A DNA stretch of 64,000 nucleotides from Bifidobacterium primatium (GCF_002802875.1 NZ_PEBI01000003.1:288306-352305), one strand, 5' to 3'; positions 24,116 to 34,373 are shown, counted from the first letter of the stretch. A program made the numbers and translations. The notes: generated by a model from the sequence alone, not told the origin.

Positions 24116-25558
24116 TCAGGCCTTGTGGCCGACGGTGTGCACGTAGATGGAGTCGGTGCTGCCCGGCTTGTGATCGCCCTGGGAGCAGCTGAGCACGACG
24201 ATGTGGTCGCCGTCCTCGACCTTGCCGGCGGCCTTCAGGGTGGCGTCGGTGAGGGCCATGACTTCCTTGCGGGTCATGTCGTGGTAGTCCTTGTCGAGCA
24301 GGAACGCCTCGGTGCCCCAGCTCAGAGCCAGCCAGTGGTAGGTGTGCTCGTTGGCGGTCAGGGCGTAAATCGGGGCGGCCGGACGCTCGCGGGAGACGCG
24401 GTGCACGGTGTCACCGGTCTGCGTGAAGGCGACGATGGCCTTCGCGTTGAGCTTGTCGGCGAGATCCACGGCGGCGGAGGAAACGGCGCCGGACTTGGAC
24501 ATGTCGAGGTTCTTGAGCTCCGGGATACGGTCGAAGCCGTGCTCGGTGGCGTAGCCGGAGATGCGGGACATGGTGGCCACGGTCTCGGTCGGGTACTGGC
24601 CGACGGCGGTCTCGTTGGAGGTCATGGTGGCGTCGGCGCCGTCAAGCACGGCGTTGGCGCAGTCGGAAGCCTCGGCGCGGGACGGAACCGGGGAGTGGAC
24701 CATGGAGCCCAGGACCTCGGTGGCCACGATGACGGGCTTGGCGTACTGACGGGCCAGCTCGATGATGCGCTTGGTGGCCAGCGGAACCTCTTCCAGCGGG
24801 CACTCGACGGCCATGTCGCCACGGGCGGCCATGATGCCGTCGAAGGCCTTGACGATGTCCTCGAGGTTCTCGAGGGCCTGCGGCTTCTCGATCTTGGCGA
24901 CGATCGGGATGCGACGGCCTTCCTCGTCCATGATCTCGTGGGCGCGGTCGATGTCGGAAGCGAAACGCACGAAGGACATGGCGATGATGTCGGCGCCGGT
25001 GCGGATGGCCCAACGCAGGTCGGCCTCGTCCTTCTCGGTCAGGGCGGGCAGGCTCACGGCCACGCCCGGCAGGTTGATGCCCTTGTGAGAGGAGACCGGT
25101 CCGGCCACGACGACCTTGGTGTGGACGTTGTTGCCTTCGACCTTGGTGACCTCGAGGCGGACCTTGCCGTCGTCGATCAGGATCGGATCACCGGGGTGGC
25201 AGTCGCCCGGCAGGCCCTTGAACGTGGTGGAGGTGATGTGCTCGTCGCCTTCGATGTCGTCGGTGGTGATGACGAACTCCTGGCCTTCCTTGAGGATGAC
25301 CTTGTCTTCGCCTTCAGCGTTCTTCTTGAACCAGCCGCAACGAATCTTCGGGCCCTGCAGATCAACCAGGGCGGCGACATTGCGACCAACGGTCTTGCCG
25401 GCCTCACGGAGGTTGTTGTAGACCCTCAGATGATCCTCGGGCGTGCCATGGGAGCGGTTCAGTCGAGCGACGTCCATGCCCGCTTCGACGAGCTTGGTGA
25501 TGTTCTCGAGAGACTCGGTGGCGGGTCCGATGGTATCTACGATCTTGGCTTTACGCAT
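24116..25558 (-). CDS. pyk: Pyruvate kinase
   Basis: A 480-residue enzyme converting phosphoenolpyruvate and ADP to pyruvate and ATP. The N-terminus RKAKIVDTIGPAT is the family start. The active-site region IVAKIEKPQALENL carries the catalytic Lys, and AARGDMAVECPLEEVP the magnesium site. The C-terminal alpha/beta regulatory domain ends with a cysteine-containing segment IVVLSCSQGDHKPGSTDS. In bifidobacteria it is the last ATP-forming step below the fructose-6-phosphate shunt. The start ATG 25558 is the only one compatible with the family N-terminus. Monocistronic with its own terminator. Confidence 0.96.
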   Translation of the reverse strand: MRKAKIVDTIGPATESLENITKLVEAGMDVARLNRSHGTPEDHLRVYNNLREAGKTVGRNVAALVDLQGPKIRCGWFKKNAEGEDKVILKEGQEFVITTDDIEGDEHITSTTFKGLPGDCHPGDPILIDDGKVRLEVTKVEGNNVHTKVVVAGPVSSHKGINLPGVAVSLPALTEKDEADLRWAIRTGADIIAMSFVRFASDIDRAHEIMDEEGRRIPIVAKIEKPQALENLEDIVKAFDGIMAARGDMAVECPLEEVPLATKRIIELARQYAKPVIVATEVLGSMVHSPVPSRAEASDCANAVLDGADATMTSNETAVGQYPTETVATMSRISGYATEHGFDRIPELKNLDMSKSGAVSSAAVDLADKLNAKAIVAFTQTGDTVHRVSRERPAAPIYALTANEHTYHWLALSWGTEAFLLDKDYHDMTRKEVMALTDATLKAAGKVEDGDHIVVLSCSQGDHKPGSTDSIYVHTVGHKA

Positions 25559-25748
25559 ATTGCCTGCCTATTCCTTCTAGACGGACGGGGATCAGGGAAC
25601 GTCCCCGCTGTTGCCATGGATTAGCTTACTAGCTGTTCAAGACCTGATTGATAACCGCGACGGCGTGTTGCATGAACACCTGATGACGCGCAATGGACGC
25701 CAAGACGCGGACGGTCGGTCAGGATTGGACACGATAACAATAGCAAAA

Positions 25749-25779
25749 CGCCCCGCCCGCGGGTACCACGGACGGGGCG
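25749..25779 (-). terminator. Terminator after terC
   Basis: CGCCCCG/CGGGGCG arms followed on the minus strand by TTTTGCTATTGTT, 68 bp after the terC stop. The rest of 25559-25846 shows no gene. Confidence 0.7.
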
Positions 25780-25846
25780 ATGAGCTTGTCTATCGCGAAT
25801 GGGACCGGACGTCGTCGGATGCTCCGTTCTCGGCCGGAACCGCGGT

Positions 25847-26836
25847 TCAGTCCTTTTCGGCTTGGGCGTCGATCTTGCGCATCTTGAGCACACTGGCAAG
25901 GGCCGCGGTGCCGATGGACACGACGATGACGGCAAGCGAGAGCCAGGTGGGCACCTCGGGCACGGCGTGGATGGGCTGGCCGCCGTTGATGAACGGTAGC
26001 GTGTTGGCGTGCAGGGCCTCCATGATGAGCTTCACGCCGATGAAGCCGAGCACCACGGACAGACCCACCGGCAGGTAGACGAGCTTGTCGAGCAGCGCGC
26101 CCAGCAGGAAGTACAGCTGCTGCAGGCCCAGGAGTGCGAACACGTTCGAGGTGAACACGATGAACGGGTCCTTGGTCAGACCGAAGATCGCGGGAATGGA
26201 GTCGAAGGCGAACATGACGTCGGTGGTGCCGATGGCGAGGAACACGATGAGCATCGGGGTCCAGTACTTCACACCGTTCTTCGTGGTGCGCAGACGCTCG
26301 CCATCATATTCGTCGGAGATGCGGATGACCTTGCGCAGCGTCGAGATCAGGGCGTTCTCATGGTATTCCTCGTCGTCGTCCTTGCCGAAGGCGAGTTTGA
26401 ACGCCGTGACGAGCAGGAAGGCACCGAACAGGAAGAACACCCAGGTGAACCGTGTGATGATCGCGGCGCCGAGCAGGATGAAGATGCCTCGCAGCACCAG
26501 CGCAATGGTGATGCCGATGGACAGTACGAACTTCTGCAACTGCTTGGGCACGGCGAAATTGGCCATGATGATGACGAACACGAACAGGTTGTCGATGCTC
26601 AGAGAATACTCGGTGAGCCAGCCGGAATAGAACTCGATGGCGGGTTTGGATCCGGCGACACCCCATACGATGCCGCCGAAGATCAATGCCATGACGACGA
26701 AGAACGCGATATGCTGCACGCATTCCCTGGTGGACGGCACATGCGGCCGCCGTCCGATGACGAACAGATCGATGATAAAGAACACGGCGAGCACGACAAA
26801 CGTGCTCACCATAAACCACAGTGGAGTCTCAGCCAT
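25847..26836 (-). CDS. TerC-family integral membrane protein
   Basis: A 329-residue protein with about nine membrane helices. The TerC signatures SLSIDNLFVFVIIM and TTDVMFAFDSIPAIFGLT carry the paired acidic residues thought to coordinate a metal ion. A cytoplasmic acidic loop (GKDDDEEYHENA) lies near the middle. TerC/Alx proteins are linked to manganese efflux and metal loading of exported proteins; tellurite resistance is the historical name only. A promoter places transcription within a few bases of the ATG, so the mRNA is probably leaderless. Neighbours give no further clue. Confidence 0.92.
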   Translation of the reverse strand: MAETPLWFMVSTFVVLAVFFIIDLFVIGRRPHVPSTRECVQHIAFFVVMALIFGGIVWGVAGSKPAIEFYSGWLTEYSLSIDNLFVFVIIMANFAVPKQLQKFVLSIGITIALVLRGIFILLGAAIITRFTWVFFLFGAFLLVTAFKLAFGKDDDEEYHENALISTLRKVIRISDEYDGERLRTTKNGVKYWTPMLIVFLAIGTTDVMFAFDSIPAIFGLTKDPFIVFTSNVFALLGLQQLYFLLGALLDKLVYLPVGLSVVLGFIGVKLIMEALHANTLPFINGGQPIHAVPEVPTWLSLAVIVVSIGTAALASVLKMRKIDAQAEKD

Positions 26837-26844
26837 GTGACATC

Positions 26845-26872
26845 ACTATACGGAAGGTTTGTGACGGCACAA
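26845..26872 (-). promoter_or_regulatory. terC promoter, probably giving a leaderless mRNA
   Basis: Minus-strand -35 TTGTGC and -10 TATAGT with a 16-bp spacer. Only 8 bases separate the -10 box from the ATG, and there is no Shine-Dalgarno sequence. Confidence 0.55.
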
Positions 26873-26953
26873 GAGCCGGTATGGAAACTCTGACGTTTTT
26901 TTACAAAGGAATCGGCCTTCGGACGAAAAGCCCATACCACATGGTTCAAGGTG

Positions 26954-27265
26954 TCATTCGCCGGATTTCCCGGAGTCCGGACGGTCCTGCGCGGTTCCCC
27001 TCCCACCCTTGAACGGGTCAAGCAGCGTCGAGGCATCGGATACGCCGAGCATGCTGCGGCCGCCGGTACGTTCCGGATGGAGATTCAGATACAGCGTGGA
27101 AAGACCGGCGGGAACCATGACGACAAGCAGTATCAGCGACAGCCACCAGCTGTATCTGACGCCCACGAACACCAGCATCGCCACGGCGAGGACCGTCACC
27201 ACCGCATATGAGGCGATGCGTCCCGAACGCGAATCGTGGCCTGACTGATTGCCCTTGGTCATCAT
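26954..27265 (-). CDS. Small two-helix membrane protein
   Basis: A 103-residue protein with two adjacent membrane helices (SYAVVTVLAVAMLVFVGVRY and LSLILLVVMVPAGLSTLYL) and a hydrophilic, Gly/Asp/Arg-rich C-terminal half. AAAGGAG precedes a double ATG (27265/27262). It lies downstream of uvrB on the same strand, after a hairpin. No family recognised. Hypothetical but well supported as a gene by its ribosome-binding site and codon pattern. Confidence 0.75.
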   Translation of the reverse strand: MMTKGNQSGHDSRSGRIASYAVVTVLAVAMLVFVGVRYSWWLSLILLVVMVPAGLSTLYLNLHPERTGGRSMLGVSDASTLLDPFKGGRGTAQDRPDSGKSGE

Positions 27266-27299
27266 GACGCTCCTTTGCTCGGTTGCCGTTCACGCCGTA

Positions 27300-27327
27300 G
27301 TATGGTGCGGGCGCGTCCGCACCATAC
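27300..27327. terminator. Hairpin between uvrB and the small membrane gene
   Basis: Perfect 11-bp arms GTATGGTGCGG/CCGCACCATAC with a 6-nt loop. It lacks a T-run, so it may only attenuate read-through or stabilise the mRNA. Confidence 0.4.
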
Positions 27328-27369
27328 GCGTATCCCGCAATCGATACTACCCCCTCAGTCCTTCACCGG

Positions 27370-29481
27370 CTATTTCTGCGCTTCGGTCATCTGCCGCAGT
27401 TCCTTCTTCAGGTCGCGGATCTCGTCGCGCAGACGGGCCGCCAGTTCGAACTGCAGCTGTTCCGCCGCGGTGTGCATCTGTTCGCTGAGCTGCCGGATGA
27501 GGTCGGCGAGGTCCTGCGCGGGAAGCCCGGCCTCGAGAATCTCCCTGTGCCGTCTGTCGGCTTCGTCCGCATTGAACGTCGGTACGCCGAGATGGGAGTT
27601 TCCGGCCTTGTTCGCGTTACGGTACCCTCCTTCGAGCAGGGTCTGGGTGTCGACATCCTCCTTGGCGAGCATGTCGTTGACGTCGCTGATCTTTTTGATC
27701 AGCGGCTTCGGGTCGATGCCATGCTCCCTGTTGTATTCGATCTGCCTCGTGCGACGACGGTTGGTCTCGTTGATTGCCTTGGTCATGGCATCGGTACGAT
27801 GGTCGGCGTACATGATGACCGTGCCGGACACGTTGCGGGCGGCGCGGCCGATGGTCTGGATGAGCGAACTGTATGACCGCAGGAACCCCTCCTTGTCGGC
27901 GTCGAGGATCGCCACCAACGAGACCTCCGGCAGGTCGAGGCCCTCGCGCAGCAGGTTGATGCCGACGATCACGTCGATCTTGCCCTCCCTCAGTTCGCGC
28001 AGGAGCTCCACTCGGCGCAGCGTGTCGACGTCCGAATGCAGATATTCCACCTTGATGTCGCGTTCCAGCAGATAGTCGGTGAGGTCCTCGGCCATCTTCT
28101 TGGTCAGTGTGGTGACCAGCACGCGTTCGTTCCTGGCCACCCGGTCCTTGATCTCGCCAAGCAGATCATCGACCTGCCCTTCGACGGGCCGCACGTCGAT
28201 CTTCGGGTCGACCAGACCCGTCGGCCTGATGATCTGCTCCACCACGCCATCGGAGAGTCCGAGCTCATAGTCGCCCGGCGTGGCGGAGAGGTATACGGTC
28301 TGACCGATGCGTTCGAGGAACTCGTCCCATTTGAGCGGCCGGTTGTCCATGGCGCTGGGCAGACGGAAACCGTGCTCGACCAGCGTGCGCTTGCGGGAGG
28401 CGTCGCCCTCGTACATGGCGCCTATCTGGGGGATGGTCACATGGGATTCGTCGATGACCAGCAGGAAATCGTCGGGGAAGAAATCCAGCAGGGTGTGCGG
28501 CGGCGTGCCGGGGGCACGGCCGTCGAAATGCCGCGAGTAGTTCTCCACGCCTTGGCAGACGCCGATCTGCGTGAGCATCTCCAGATCATAGGTGGTGCGT
28601 TGGGTGAGTCGCTGCGCCTCGAGATCCTTGCCCTGCTTCTTCAGCTGTGCCACACGCTCGTCGAGTTCCTCGCGGATGGTCTTGAGCGCGCGTTCCATAC
28701 GCTCCGGGCCGGCCACATAGTGTGATGCGGGGAAGATGTGCACCTGAGGCTCGTGTGCTATCTCGTCGCCGGTGAGCGGATGCAGCGTCGAGATGCGGTC
28801 GATCTCGTCGCCGAAGAATTCGATGCGGATGGCCAGTTCCTCGTAGACGGGGATAATCTCGACGGTGTCGCCGCGGACGCGGAACGTGCCTCGGGTGAAG
28901 GCGATGTCGTTACGCTTGTACTGCATGTCGACGAACCGGCGCAGCAGGTCGTCGCGATCGATTTGTTGCCCCTCCTTGAGAAACAGCATGCGACCTGCGT
29001 ATTCCTCCGGGGTTCCCAGACCGTAGATGCAGCTGACCGTGGCCACCACCACGCAGTCTCGCCGTGTCAGCAGATTGGCGGTGGCGGCGTGGCGCAGGCG
29101 CTCCACGTCGTCGTTGATGTTCGAGTCCTTCTCGATGTAGGTGTCGGTCTGCGGGATGTATGCCTCGGGCTGGTAGTAGTCGTAGTAGCTCACGAAGTAG
29201 CTGACGGCGTTGTCGGGCATGAGCTCGCGGAACTCCGCGCACAGCTGCGCGGCAAGCGTCTTGTTCGGCTCCAGGATCAGCGTCGGCCGTTGAAGACGCT
29301 CGATGAGCCAGGCCGTCGTCGCGGTCTTTCCGGTGCCGGTGGCGCCCATGAGCACCACATCGTTCTCACCGTTCTCGATGCGTCTGGCGAGCTCCTCGAT
29401 GGCCTGGGGCTGGTCGCCGCTTGGCTTATAGGGGGATTTGACCACGAAGGGTTTGTCGATGCGTTCGATGTTGTATCCCAT
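27370..29481 (-). CDS. uvrB: Excinuclease ABC subunit B
   Basis: A 703-residue nucleotide-excision-repair helicase-like subunit. It has Walker A GATGTGKT (about 44-51), the beta-hairpin region [13 protein letters not shown] that clamps damaged DNA, DEAD-like [13 protein letters not shown], and the motif V/VI helicase blocks [14 protein letters not shown] and QTIGRAARN. The C-terminal UVR domain ([17 protein letters not shown]) binds UvrC. Length is normal. It follows coaE by 52 bp on the same strand, an association frequent in actinobacteria. Confidence 0.97.
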   Translation of the reverse strand: MGYNIERIDKPFVVKSPYKPSGDQPQAIEELARRIENGENDVVLMGATGTGKTATTAWLIERLQRPTLILEPNKTLAAQLCAEFRELMPDNAVSYFVSYYDYYQPEAYIPQTDTYIEKDSNINDDVERLRHAATANLLTRRDCVVVATVSCIYGLGTPEEYAGRMLFLKEGQQIDRDDLLRRFVDMQYKRNDIAFTRGTFRVRGDTVEIIPVYEELAIRIEFFGDEIDRISTLHPLTGDEIAHEPQVHIFPASHYVAGPERMERALKTIREELDERVAQLKKQGKDLEAQRLTQRTTYDLEMLTQIGVCQGVENYSRHFDGRAPGTPPHTLLDFFPDDFLLVIDESHVTIPQIGAMYEGDASRKRTLVEHGFRLPSAMDNRPLKWDEFLERIGQTVYLSATPGDYELGLSDGVVEQIIRPTGLVDPKIDVRPVEGQVDDLLGEIKDRVARNERVLVTTLTKKMAEDLTDYLLERDIKVEYLHSDVDTLRRVELLRELREGKIDVIVGINLLREGLDLPEVSLVAILDADKEGFLRSYSSLIQTIGRAARNVSGTVIMYADHRTDAMTKAINETNRRRTRQIEYNREHGIDPKPLIKKISDVNDMLAKEDVDTQTLLEGGYRNANKAGNSHLGVPTFNADEADRRHREILEAGLPAQDLADLIRQLSEQMHTAAEQLQFELAARLRDEIRDLKKELRQMTEAQK

Positions 29482-29533
29482 TGCCCCACCTTGCCCCGTT
29501 CCGCGCGGATTCCACGGACGGTCGTTTGCGAAT

Positions 29534-30160
29534 CTAATACGACGGATGCGTCAGTATGCGATACAGCCTATCAACATCCTCGAACATCTGTTCGATGGGC
29601 TTTGTGGAATCGATGACATAGTCGCTGATGTCGAAACGCTGCTGTTGCGTCGCCTGGTTCCGGATGCGGGCCTTGGCGGCGGCGCGAGTCATGCCGCGGT
29701 TCCTGACCATGCGTCGGATTCGCGTCTCCTCGGGGGCCTCCACGGTGATGATGGCGTCGAAATAGTCCCACCGCGACGTCTCTACCAGCAAGGGGATGTC
29801 ATGAATGACCAGACGCCGCGTGCCGTCCTTGGGCTCGGGATGCGAGTCGATCCACTGGTACTCCAGCCTGCCGGCCTCGCGGAACACGATGGGATGGACG
29901 ATGCGGTTCAATTCGTGCAGACGTTCGGGATTCCCGAACACATGGTCGGCCATCCATTGTCTGTTGAGTTCGCCGTCCCTTCCACGGGCGTGGCGCCCGA
30001 AGCATGCGATGATCTGCGCGAGCCCTTCGCTGCCCTTCTCCACGGCGGCGCGGGCAAGCCTGTCATAATCGATGACGTAGGCGCCCAGCTCGACGAATCG
30101 TGATGCGACCGTGCTTTTCCCCGCGGCTATGCCGCCGGTCAGTCCGACACGTGTGAACAT
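29534..30160 (-). CDS. coaE: Dephospho-CoA kinase
   Basis: A 208-residue enzyme performing the last step of CoA synthesis, ATP-dependent 3'-phosphorylation of dephospho-CoA. It has the P-loop [13 protein letters not shown] (about 5-17), DYDRLAR (substrate-binding acid), and the lid-region [27 protein letters not shown] precedes the ATG. It is between rpsA (upstream) and uvrB (downstream), the usual actinobacterial order. Confidence 0.94.
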   Translation of the reverse strand: MFTRVGLTGGIAAGKSTVASRFVELGAYVIDYDRLARAAVEKGSEGLAQIIACFGRHARGRDGELNRQWMADHVFGNPERLHELNRIVHPIVFREAGRLEYQWIDSHPEPKDGTRRLVIHDIPLLVETSRWDYFDAIITVEAPEETRIRRMVRNRGMTRAAAKARIRNQATQQQRFDISDYVIDSTKPIEQMFEDVDRLYRILTHPSY

Positions 30161-30248
30161 GCATGCTCCCTTCCGGATGCCGGACGACAGAGCATCGTCG
30201 CCTTGCCGAACCGCTCCGTTCCTCCCGGCCTACATCTGCCAGTCTACA

Positions 30249-30289
30249 GAGAAACCCGGTTGCCATGGGTAATGACAACCGGGTTTCTC
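30249..30289 (-). terminator. rpsA terminator
   Basis: Perfect 14-bp arms GAGAAACCCGGTTG/CAACCGGGTTTCTC, 29 bp after the rpsA stop; T-rich end within the lower arm. Confidence 0.8.
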
Positions 30290-30317
30290 ATTCAGTCAGT
30301 CAACGCTGAAGGCTGGC

Positions 30318-31799
30318 TCACTTCTTCTCGTTGAGCAGCTGCTCGCGCAGGGCGGCAAGCTGATCGGAATCGGCGAGAGTGCCTTCGGACGTGCTCTCGG
30401 AAGAGTAGTTGGAGGTCTCCTCCACCTTCTCTTCCTTCGGCTCGCCCTGGCCATCGGCGGCGGCGGAGGCTTCGGCGTTCTCGAGCTCCTTGGCCACGAA
30501 CTCCTTGTGCTGCTCCCACAGATCGTGGGCGGCGGCGTACTGGGCTTCCCACTCCTCGCGCTGCTTCTCGTAGCCGGCGATCCATTCGTTGGTCTCCGGG
30601 TCGAAGCCTTCGGGGTACTTGTAGTTGCCCTGCTCGTCGTACTCGGCCGGCATGCCGTACAGAGCCGGATCGAAGTCCTCGGAGGAGATGTCAACGGAGT
30701 CGTTGGCCTGCTTGAGGGACAGGGAGATGCGACGACGATCGAGATCGACGTCGATCACCTTGACGAACACCTCTTCGCCCGGCTTGACGACGGTCTCCGG
30801 GTTCTCCACGTGGCGGTTGGCCAGCTCGGAGATGTGCACCAGACCCTCGATGCCGTCGTCCACGGAGATGAACACACCGAACTGGACGATCTTGGTGACC
30901 TTGCCCTTGACGATCTGGCCGGGAACGTGGGTGCGGGCGAAGCGCTGCCACGGATCCTCCTGGGTCGCCTTGAGGGACAGGGAGATGCGCTCGCGGTCGA
31001 GATCGACGTCGAGCACCTCGACGGTGACCTTGTCGCCGACCTTGACGACCTCGGACGGGTGGTCGATGTGCTTCCAGGAAAGCTCGGAGACGTGGATCAG
31101 GCCGTCAACACCACCGAGATCGACGAAGGCGCCGAAGTTGACGATGGAGCTGATGACGCCCTCGCGAATCTGGCCCTTCTTGAGCTGCGAGAGGAAGGTC
31201 TCGCGGACTTCGGACTGGGTCTCCTCGAGGTACTGACGACGGGACAGGACCACGTTGTTGCGGTTCTTGTCGAGCTCCAGGATCTTGGCCTGGATCTTCT
31301 GGCCGATGTACGGGGCCAGGTCGCGCACGCGGCGCATCTCGACGAGGGAGGCGGGCAGGAAGCCACGCAGGCCGATGTCGACGATAAGACCGCCCTTGAC
31401 GGCTTCGATGACGGTGCCTTCGACAACGCCATCGGCTTCCTTGATCTTCTCAACATCGCCCCAGGCGCGCTCGTACTGGGCGCGCTTCTTGGACAGAATC
31501 AGACGGCCTTCCTTGTCTTCCTTGGTGATGACAAGGGCCTCGACGGTGTCGCCGACCTCGACGACATCGTCAGGATCGACGTCCTTCTTGATGGAAAGCT
31601 CGCGGGAGGGAATCACACCCTCGGTCTTGTAGCCGATATCCAGGAGCACCTCGTCGCGATCGATCTTAACGACGGTACCTTCGACCAGATCACCATCATC
31701 GAAGTTCTTGATGGTGGAATCGACTGCCTTGATGAAGTCCTCTTCGGTGCCGATGTCGTTGATGGCAACCTTGGTGGCTTCAGTGTTGTTCTCTGCCAT
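30318..31799 (-). CDS. rpsA: 30S ribosomal protein S1
   Basis: A 493-residue protein with four S1/OB repeats, for example GDLVEGTVVKIDRDEVLLDIG, GLIVDIGLRGFLPASLVEMR, IREGVISSIVNFGAFVDLGG and GQIVKGKVTKIVQFGVFISV. Four repeats are normal for actinobacteria, against six in E. coli. The C-terminus is acidic/serine-rich and disordered (EEKVEETSNYSSESTSEG). It binds mRNA leaders on the small subunit. The start is ATG 31799; the frame to 31877 runs into the leader. The ribosome-binding site is weak, as is common for S1 genes that are autoregulated. Confidence 0.95.
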   Translation of the reverse strand: MAENNTEATKVAINDIGTEEDFIKAVDSTIKNFDDGDLVEGTVVKIDRDEVLLDIGYKTEGVIPSRELSIKKDVDPDDVVEVGDTVEALVITKEDKEGRLILSKKRAQYERAWGDVEKIKEADGVVEGTVIEAVKGGLIVDIGLRGFLPASLVEMRRVRDLAPYIGQKIQAKILELDKNRNNVVLSRRQYLEETQSEVRETFLSQLKKGQIREGVISSIVNFGAFVDLGGVDGLIHVSELSWKHIDHPSEVVKVGDKVTVEVLDVDLDRERISLSLKATQEDPWQRFARTHVPGQIVKGKVTKIVQFGVFISVDDGIEGLVHISELANRHVENPETVVKPGEEVFVKVIDVDLDRRRISLSLKQANDSVDISSEDFDPALYGMPAEYDEQGNYKYPEGFDPETNEWIAGYEKQREEWEAQYAAAHDLWEQHKEFVAKELENAEASAAADGQGEPKEEKVEETSNYSSESTSEGTLADSDQLAALREQLLNEKK

Positions 31800-31925
31800 G
31801 TAGGTATATGGTTTCTCAATAGATGGATGGATAATTACTCGATATTCAGTTATGCACGCATACTCCCGTACACGCAAGTTTTAAGAGTACCGCCAGGCAT
31901 GGTCAAAAAGGCTATAAGGAATTCG

Positions 31926-32130
31926 GGCGTGTCGCGATACGACACGCCCTCATACAACTCGCATCACCTCGGCTCCGTCGTGTCGCCTCGGCGTCGCCTA
32001 CGGACAGTCCACCGGACTGTCCGCTTGACGGCTCCGTGGACGAGTCGCGATACGACACGCCCTCATACGACCCGCATCACCTCGGCTCCATGGTGTCGCC
32101 TCAGCGCCACCTACGGACAGCCCACCGGAC
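31926..32130. repeat. Two-copy 113-bp-period tandem repeat with palindromes
   Basis: About 87 bp at 31931-32017 recur at 32044-32130 with roughly 90% identity. Copy 1 begins in a perfect 10-bp inverted repeat (GGGCGTGTCG-CGATA-CGACACGCCC, 31926-31950) and contains a second (GGACAGTCC/GGACTGTCC, about 32000-32020). It fills most of the space between folD's end and rpsA's start; I see no gene there. It may terminate folD or be a chromosomal interspersed repeat. Confidence 0.7.
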
Positions 32131-32150
32131 GGGGCAGCACGGGGACGGGA

Positions 32151-33029
32151 TCAACGCAGCGAACGCTCGGCGATTTCAACGACATTGCGCAGCAACATGG
32201 CGCGGGTCATCGGTCCGACTCCGCCGGGGTTCGGCGTATAGGCGCCGCATACCTCGCGGGCGGCGGGATCGACGTCGCCGAGAATCCTCGACCTGCCGGT
32301 CTCGGGGTCGGTGACGCGGCTCACCCCGACGTCGACGAGCACGGCGTCCGGTCTGACGTCCTCGGGCTTGACGAAGTGCGCGCTGCCCATGGCGGCCACG
32401 ATGACGTCGGCCTGCCGCATCAGCTCATGCACGTTCCGGGTACCGGTGTGGCACTGCGTGACCGTGGCGTTGATCTCCTTGCGGCCGATCAGCAGGCCGA
32501 TGGTGCGGCCGATGGTGATGCCGCGGCCGAGCACGACCACATGCTTGCCGTTCAGATCGATGCCGTTCATGGACAGCAGCTCCACGACGCCGCGTGGGGT
32601 GCAGGGAAGCGGGGTGGACAGCTCGCCGCGGGGATGGAGGACCAGCTCGCCGAGGTTGTACGGATGCATGCCGTCCGCATCCTTGGCGGGATCGATGAGG
32701 TCGATGATCCTGTTCTCGTCGATTCCTCGCGGCAGGGGCAGCTGCACGATGAATCCGGTGCACGCGGGATTCTCGTTGAGCCTGCGGACCGCCTCGGCGA
32801 TCTCCTCGTAGCCGGCGTCCTCGGGAAGCTCCTCGGCGATGGATGCGATGCCGACCTCGGCGCAGTCACGATGCTTGCCGGCGACGTACTTCACCGAGCC
32901 GGCGTCATGACCGACGAGCAGTGTTCCCAGCCCCGGGACCACGCCCTGCTCCTTGAGCCTCGCCACGCGCTCGGCCAGATCGGCTTTGATAGCCGCGGCG
33001 GCCTGCTTGCCATCCAAACGTTGTGCCAT
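32151..33029 (-). CDS. folD: Methylenetetrahydrofolate dehydrogenase/cyclohydrolase
   Basis: A 292-residue bifunctional folate enzyme, interconverting 5,10-methylene-, methenyl- and 10-formyl-THF with NADP. It shows [16 protein letters not shown] (family YxxxK catalytic lysine), [24 protein letters not shown] and the NADP-loop [15 protein letters not shown]; the usual S in GRS is replaced by GI. It ends in [12 protein letters not shown]. The start is ATG 33029 with GAAGGACAT before it; the frame stays open to 33695 antisense to the next gene. Supplies one-carbon units for purines and fMet. Confidence 0.95.
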   Translation of the reverse strand: MAQRLDGKQAAAAIKADLAERVARLKEQGVVPGLGTLLVGHDAGSVKYVAGKHRDCAEVGIASIAEELPEDAGYEEIAEAVRRLNENPACTGFIVQLPLPRGIDENRIIDLIDPAKDADGMHPYNLGELVLHPRGELSTPLPCTPRGVVELLSMNGIDLNGKHVVVLGRGITIGRTIGLLIGRKEINATVTQCHTGTRNVHELMRQADVIVAAMGSAHFVKPEDVRPDAVLVDVGVSRVTDPETGRSRILGDVDPAAREVCGAYTPNPGGVGPMTRAMLLRNVVEIAERSLR

Positions 33030-33109
33030 ATCCGTAAATGTCCTTCCGTGTCGCCGGATTCGATACTCCGCATCATAGGCTATCGTGAAAACAGCCCGAT
33101 GAACGATAT

Positions 33110-33123
33110 TATGCGAACGCATA
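33110..33123. promoter_or_regulatory. Dyad upstream of the metal-binding lipoprotein
   Basis: TATGCG-AA-CGCATA, with partial symmetry beyond, 70 bp before the lipoprotein start. Possible metalloregulator site; unproven. Confidence 0.3.
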
Positions 33124-33192
33124 TTCGGGGATGCGACGAGGATGTCCCCGAACGGTTTCCCGGGCCGGCAGCAGAAGGCGGTGTTGATTGTT

Positions 33193-34191
33193 ATGACGTT
33201 GTTCACCATGTGGAATGCCGCGGCGCGCATGAGGGGCGCGGCGGCGGCAGTGGTATGCGCGGCCGTTCTCGCGGCGACGGGGTGCGGCTCGGGAACCCAG
33301 TCGACGGAGGAAGGCTCCGGTTCGACCGCGCAGTTCGATCCGATCGCCGTGGTCGCGTCAATCAACCAGTGGGGCATGCTCGCCAAGGAGGTGGGCGGTG
33401 ACCAGGTACGCGTCACCTCCATCCTCGGCTCCACCAATGTGGACGCCCATGACTTCGAACCGAAGACCAGCGACATCGCGACCGTGTCGAAGGCAAAGGT
33501 GTTGGTGGCGAACGGCGCCGGATACGACGAGTGGGCGACGAAGGCCGTCAGCGGCGACACCACGGTCGTGACGGCCGCCACGACCGTGGGAGCCTCGGAT
33601 GGAGACAATCCCCATCTGTGGTTCTCGAAGGACGCCCGCAAGGCCATGGCCAAGGAACTGAGCGAGGCCTTCTCGAAGATCAAGCCCGACAGCAAGGATT
33701 ATTTCGCCAAGCGGCTTGCCGCATGGCAGGAGGACGAGGACGAGCTCGAGACCTCCATGGATAAGTTCTCCGAAAAGCACCCCGAAGCGACCTACGCCTC
33801 GACCGAATCCGTGGCCTACTATCTGATGAGCGACCTGAACGTCAGGGACGTCACGCCCGAACAGTACGCCCAGACGATGCTCAACGGCGGGGAACCCGCA
33901 CCCGCCGATGTGCAGGACCTGCAGACGCTGTTGGAGAAGCACAAGGCCGGCATGCTCATCAACAATCCCCAGGAGGCGTCCGACACCACCAATCTCATCA
34001 CCGGCACCGCCCATAAGTCCGACGTCCCCGTGGTGAACGTCACCGAGCAGGTTCCCGAACGCTACGACAGTCTGGTCGATTGGATGGATTCGCTGGTCAC
34101 GGAGTTCGACAAGGCCCTGGCTTCCGACGCCACGTCGCCGGAAGCCACACCGAGCCCGTCATCCTCGGCATCGGACGCCGGCTCCAAGTAG
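33193..34191 (+). CDS. Metal ABC transporter substrate-binding lipoprotein (ZnuA/cluster 9-like)
   Basis: Lipoprotein with a basic/hydrophobic signal and lipobox LAATGC. The cluster A-I fold is seen from [18 protein letters not shown]-like N-terminal strands and the metal ligands VDAHDFEP and NPHLWFS. The third His of typical ZnuA is not obvious ([13 protein letters not shown]), and no His-rich loop is present, so manganese versus zinc is undecided. The C-terminus is a Ser/Pro/Ala tail. The start ATG 33193 gives a normal signal peptide; ATG 33142 gives an overlong one. It is upstream of the ATPase and permease genes but separated by a strong hairpin. Confidence 0.85.
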   Translation: MTLFTMWNAAARMRGAAAAVVCAAVLAATGCGSGTQSTEEGSGSTAQFDPIAVVASINQWGMLAKEVGGDQVRVTSILGSTNVDAHDFEPKTSDIATVSKAKVLVANGAGYDEWATKAVSGDTTVVTAATTVGASDGDNPHLWFSKDARKAMAKELSEAFSKIKPDSKDYFAKRLAAWQEDEDELETSMDKFSEKHPEATYASTESVAYYLMSDLNVRDVTPEQYAQTMLNGGEPAPADVQDLQTLLEKHKAGMLINNPQEASDTTNLITGTAHKSDVPVVNVTEQVPERYDSLVDWMDSLVTEFDKALASDATSPEATPSPSSSASDAGSK

Positions 34192-34224
34192 TTCCGGACG
34201 CACAGCAGACGGTCAGGCAGAGTC

Positions 34225-34268
34225 ATGGCGCCTGTGCCCGCGGCCATATCCGCGGGCACAGGCGCCAT
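34225..34268. terminator. Perfect 19-bp-arm hairpin after the lipoprotein gene
   Basis: Arms 34225-34243 and 34250-34268, 6-nt loop. There is no T-run. It may raise binding-protein mRNA level relative to the downstream ABC genes. Confidence 0.65.
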
Positions 34269-34310
34269 GCATTTACACACGCAACACGACGAAGTGGACG
34301 AAATCCATGA

Positions 34311-34339
34311 ATATTGATTACTATTCTCATTAGCAATAT
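34311..34339. promoter_or_regulatory. Candidate Zur/Fur-family box before the ABC genes
   Basis: AT-rich dyad ATATTG...CAATAT. On the minus strand it contains AATGAGAATAGTAATCA, close to the actinobacterial ATGAxAATxxTTTTCA-type Zur pattern. It is 35 bp before the ATPase start. Inference by similarity. Confidence 0.45.
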
Positions 34340-34373
34340 CCCGTATTCCAAACCTGAACAGAGATGATGCATC

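Noticed and set aside
31926-32130. CRISPR array
   Set aside because: Only two long repeats, with no short regular spacers and no cas genes in the window.
30507-33401. A 964-residue + strand frame across rpsA, the repeat and folD
   Set aside because: It runs antisense to two certain genes and through an intergenic repeat. No domain is recognisable.
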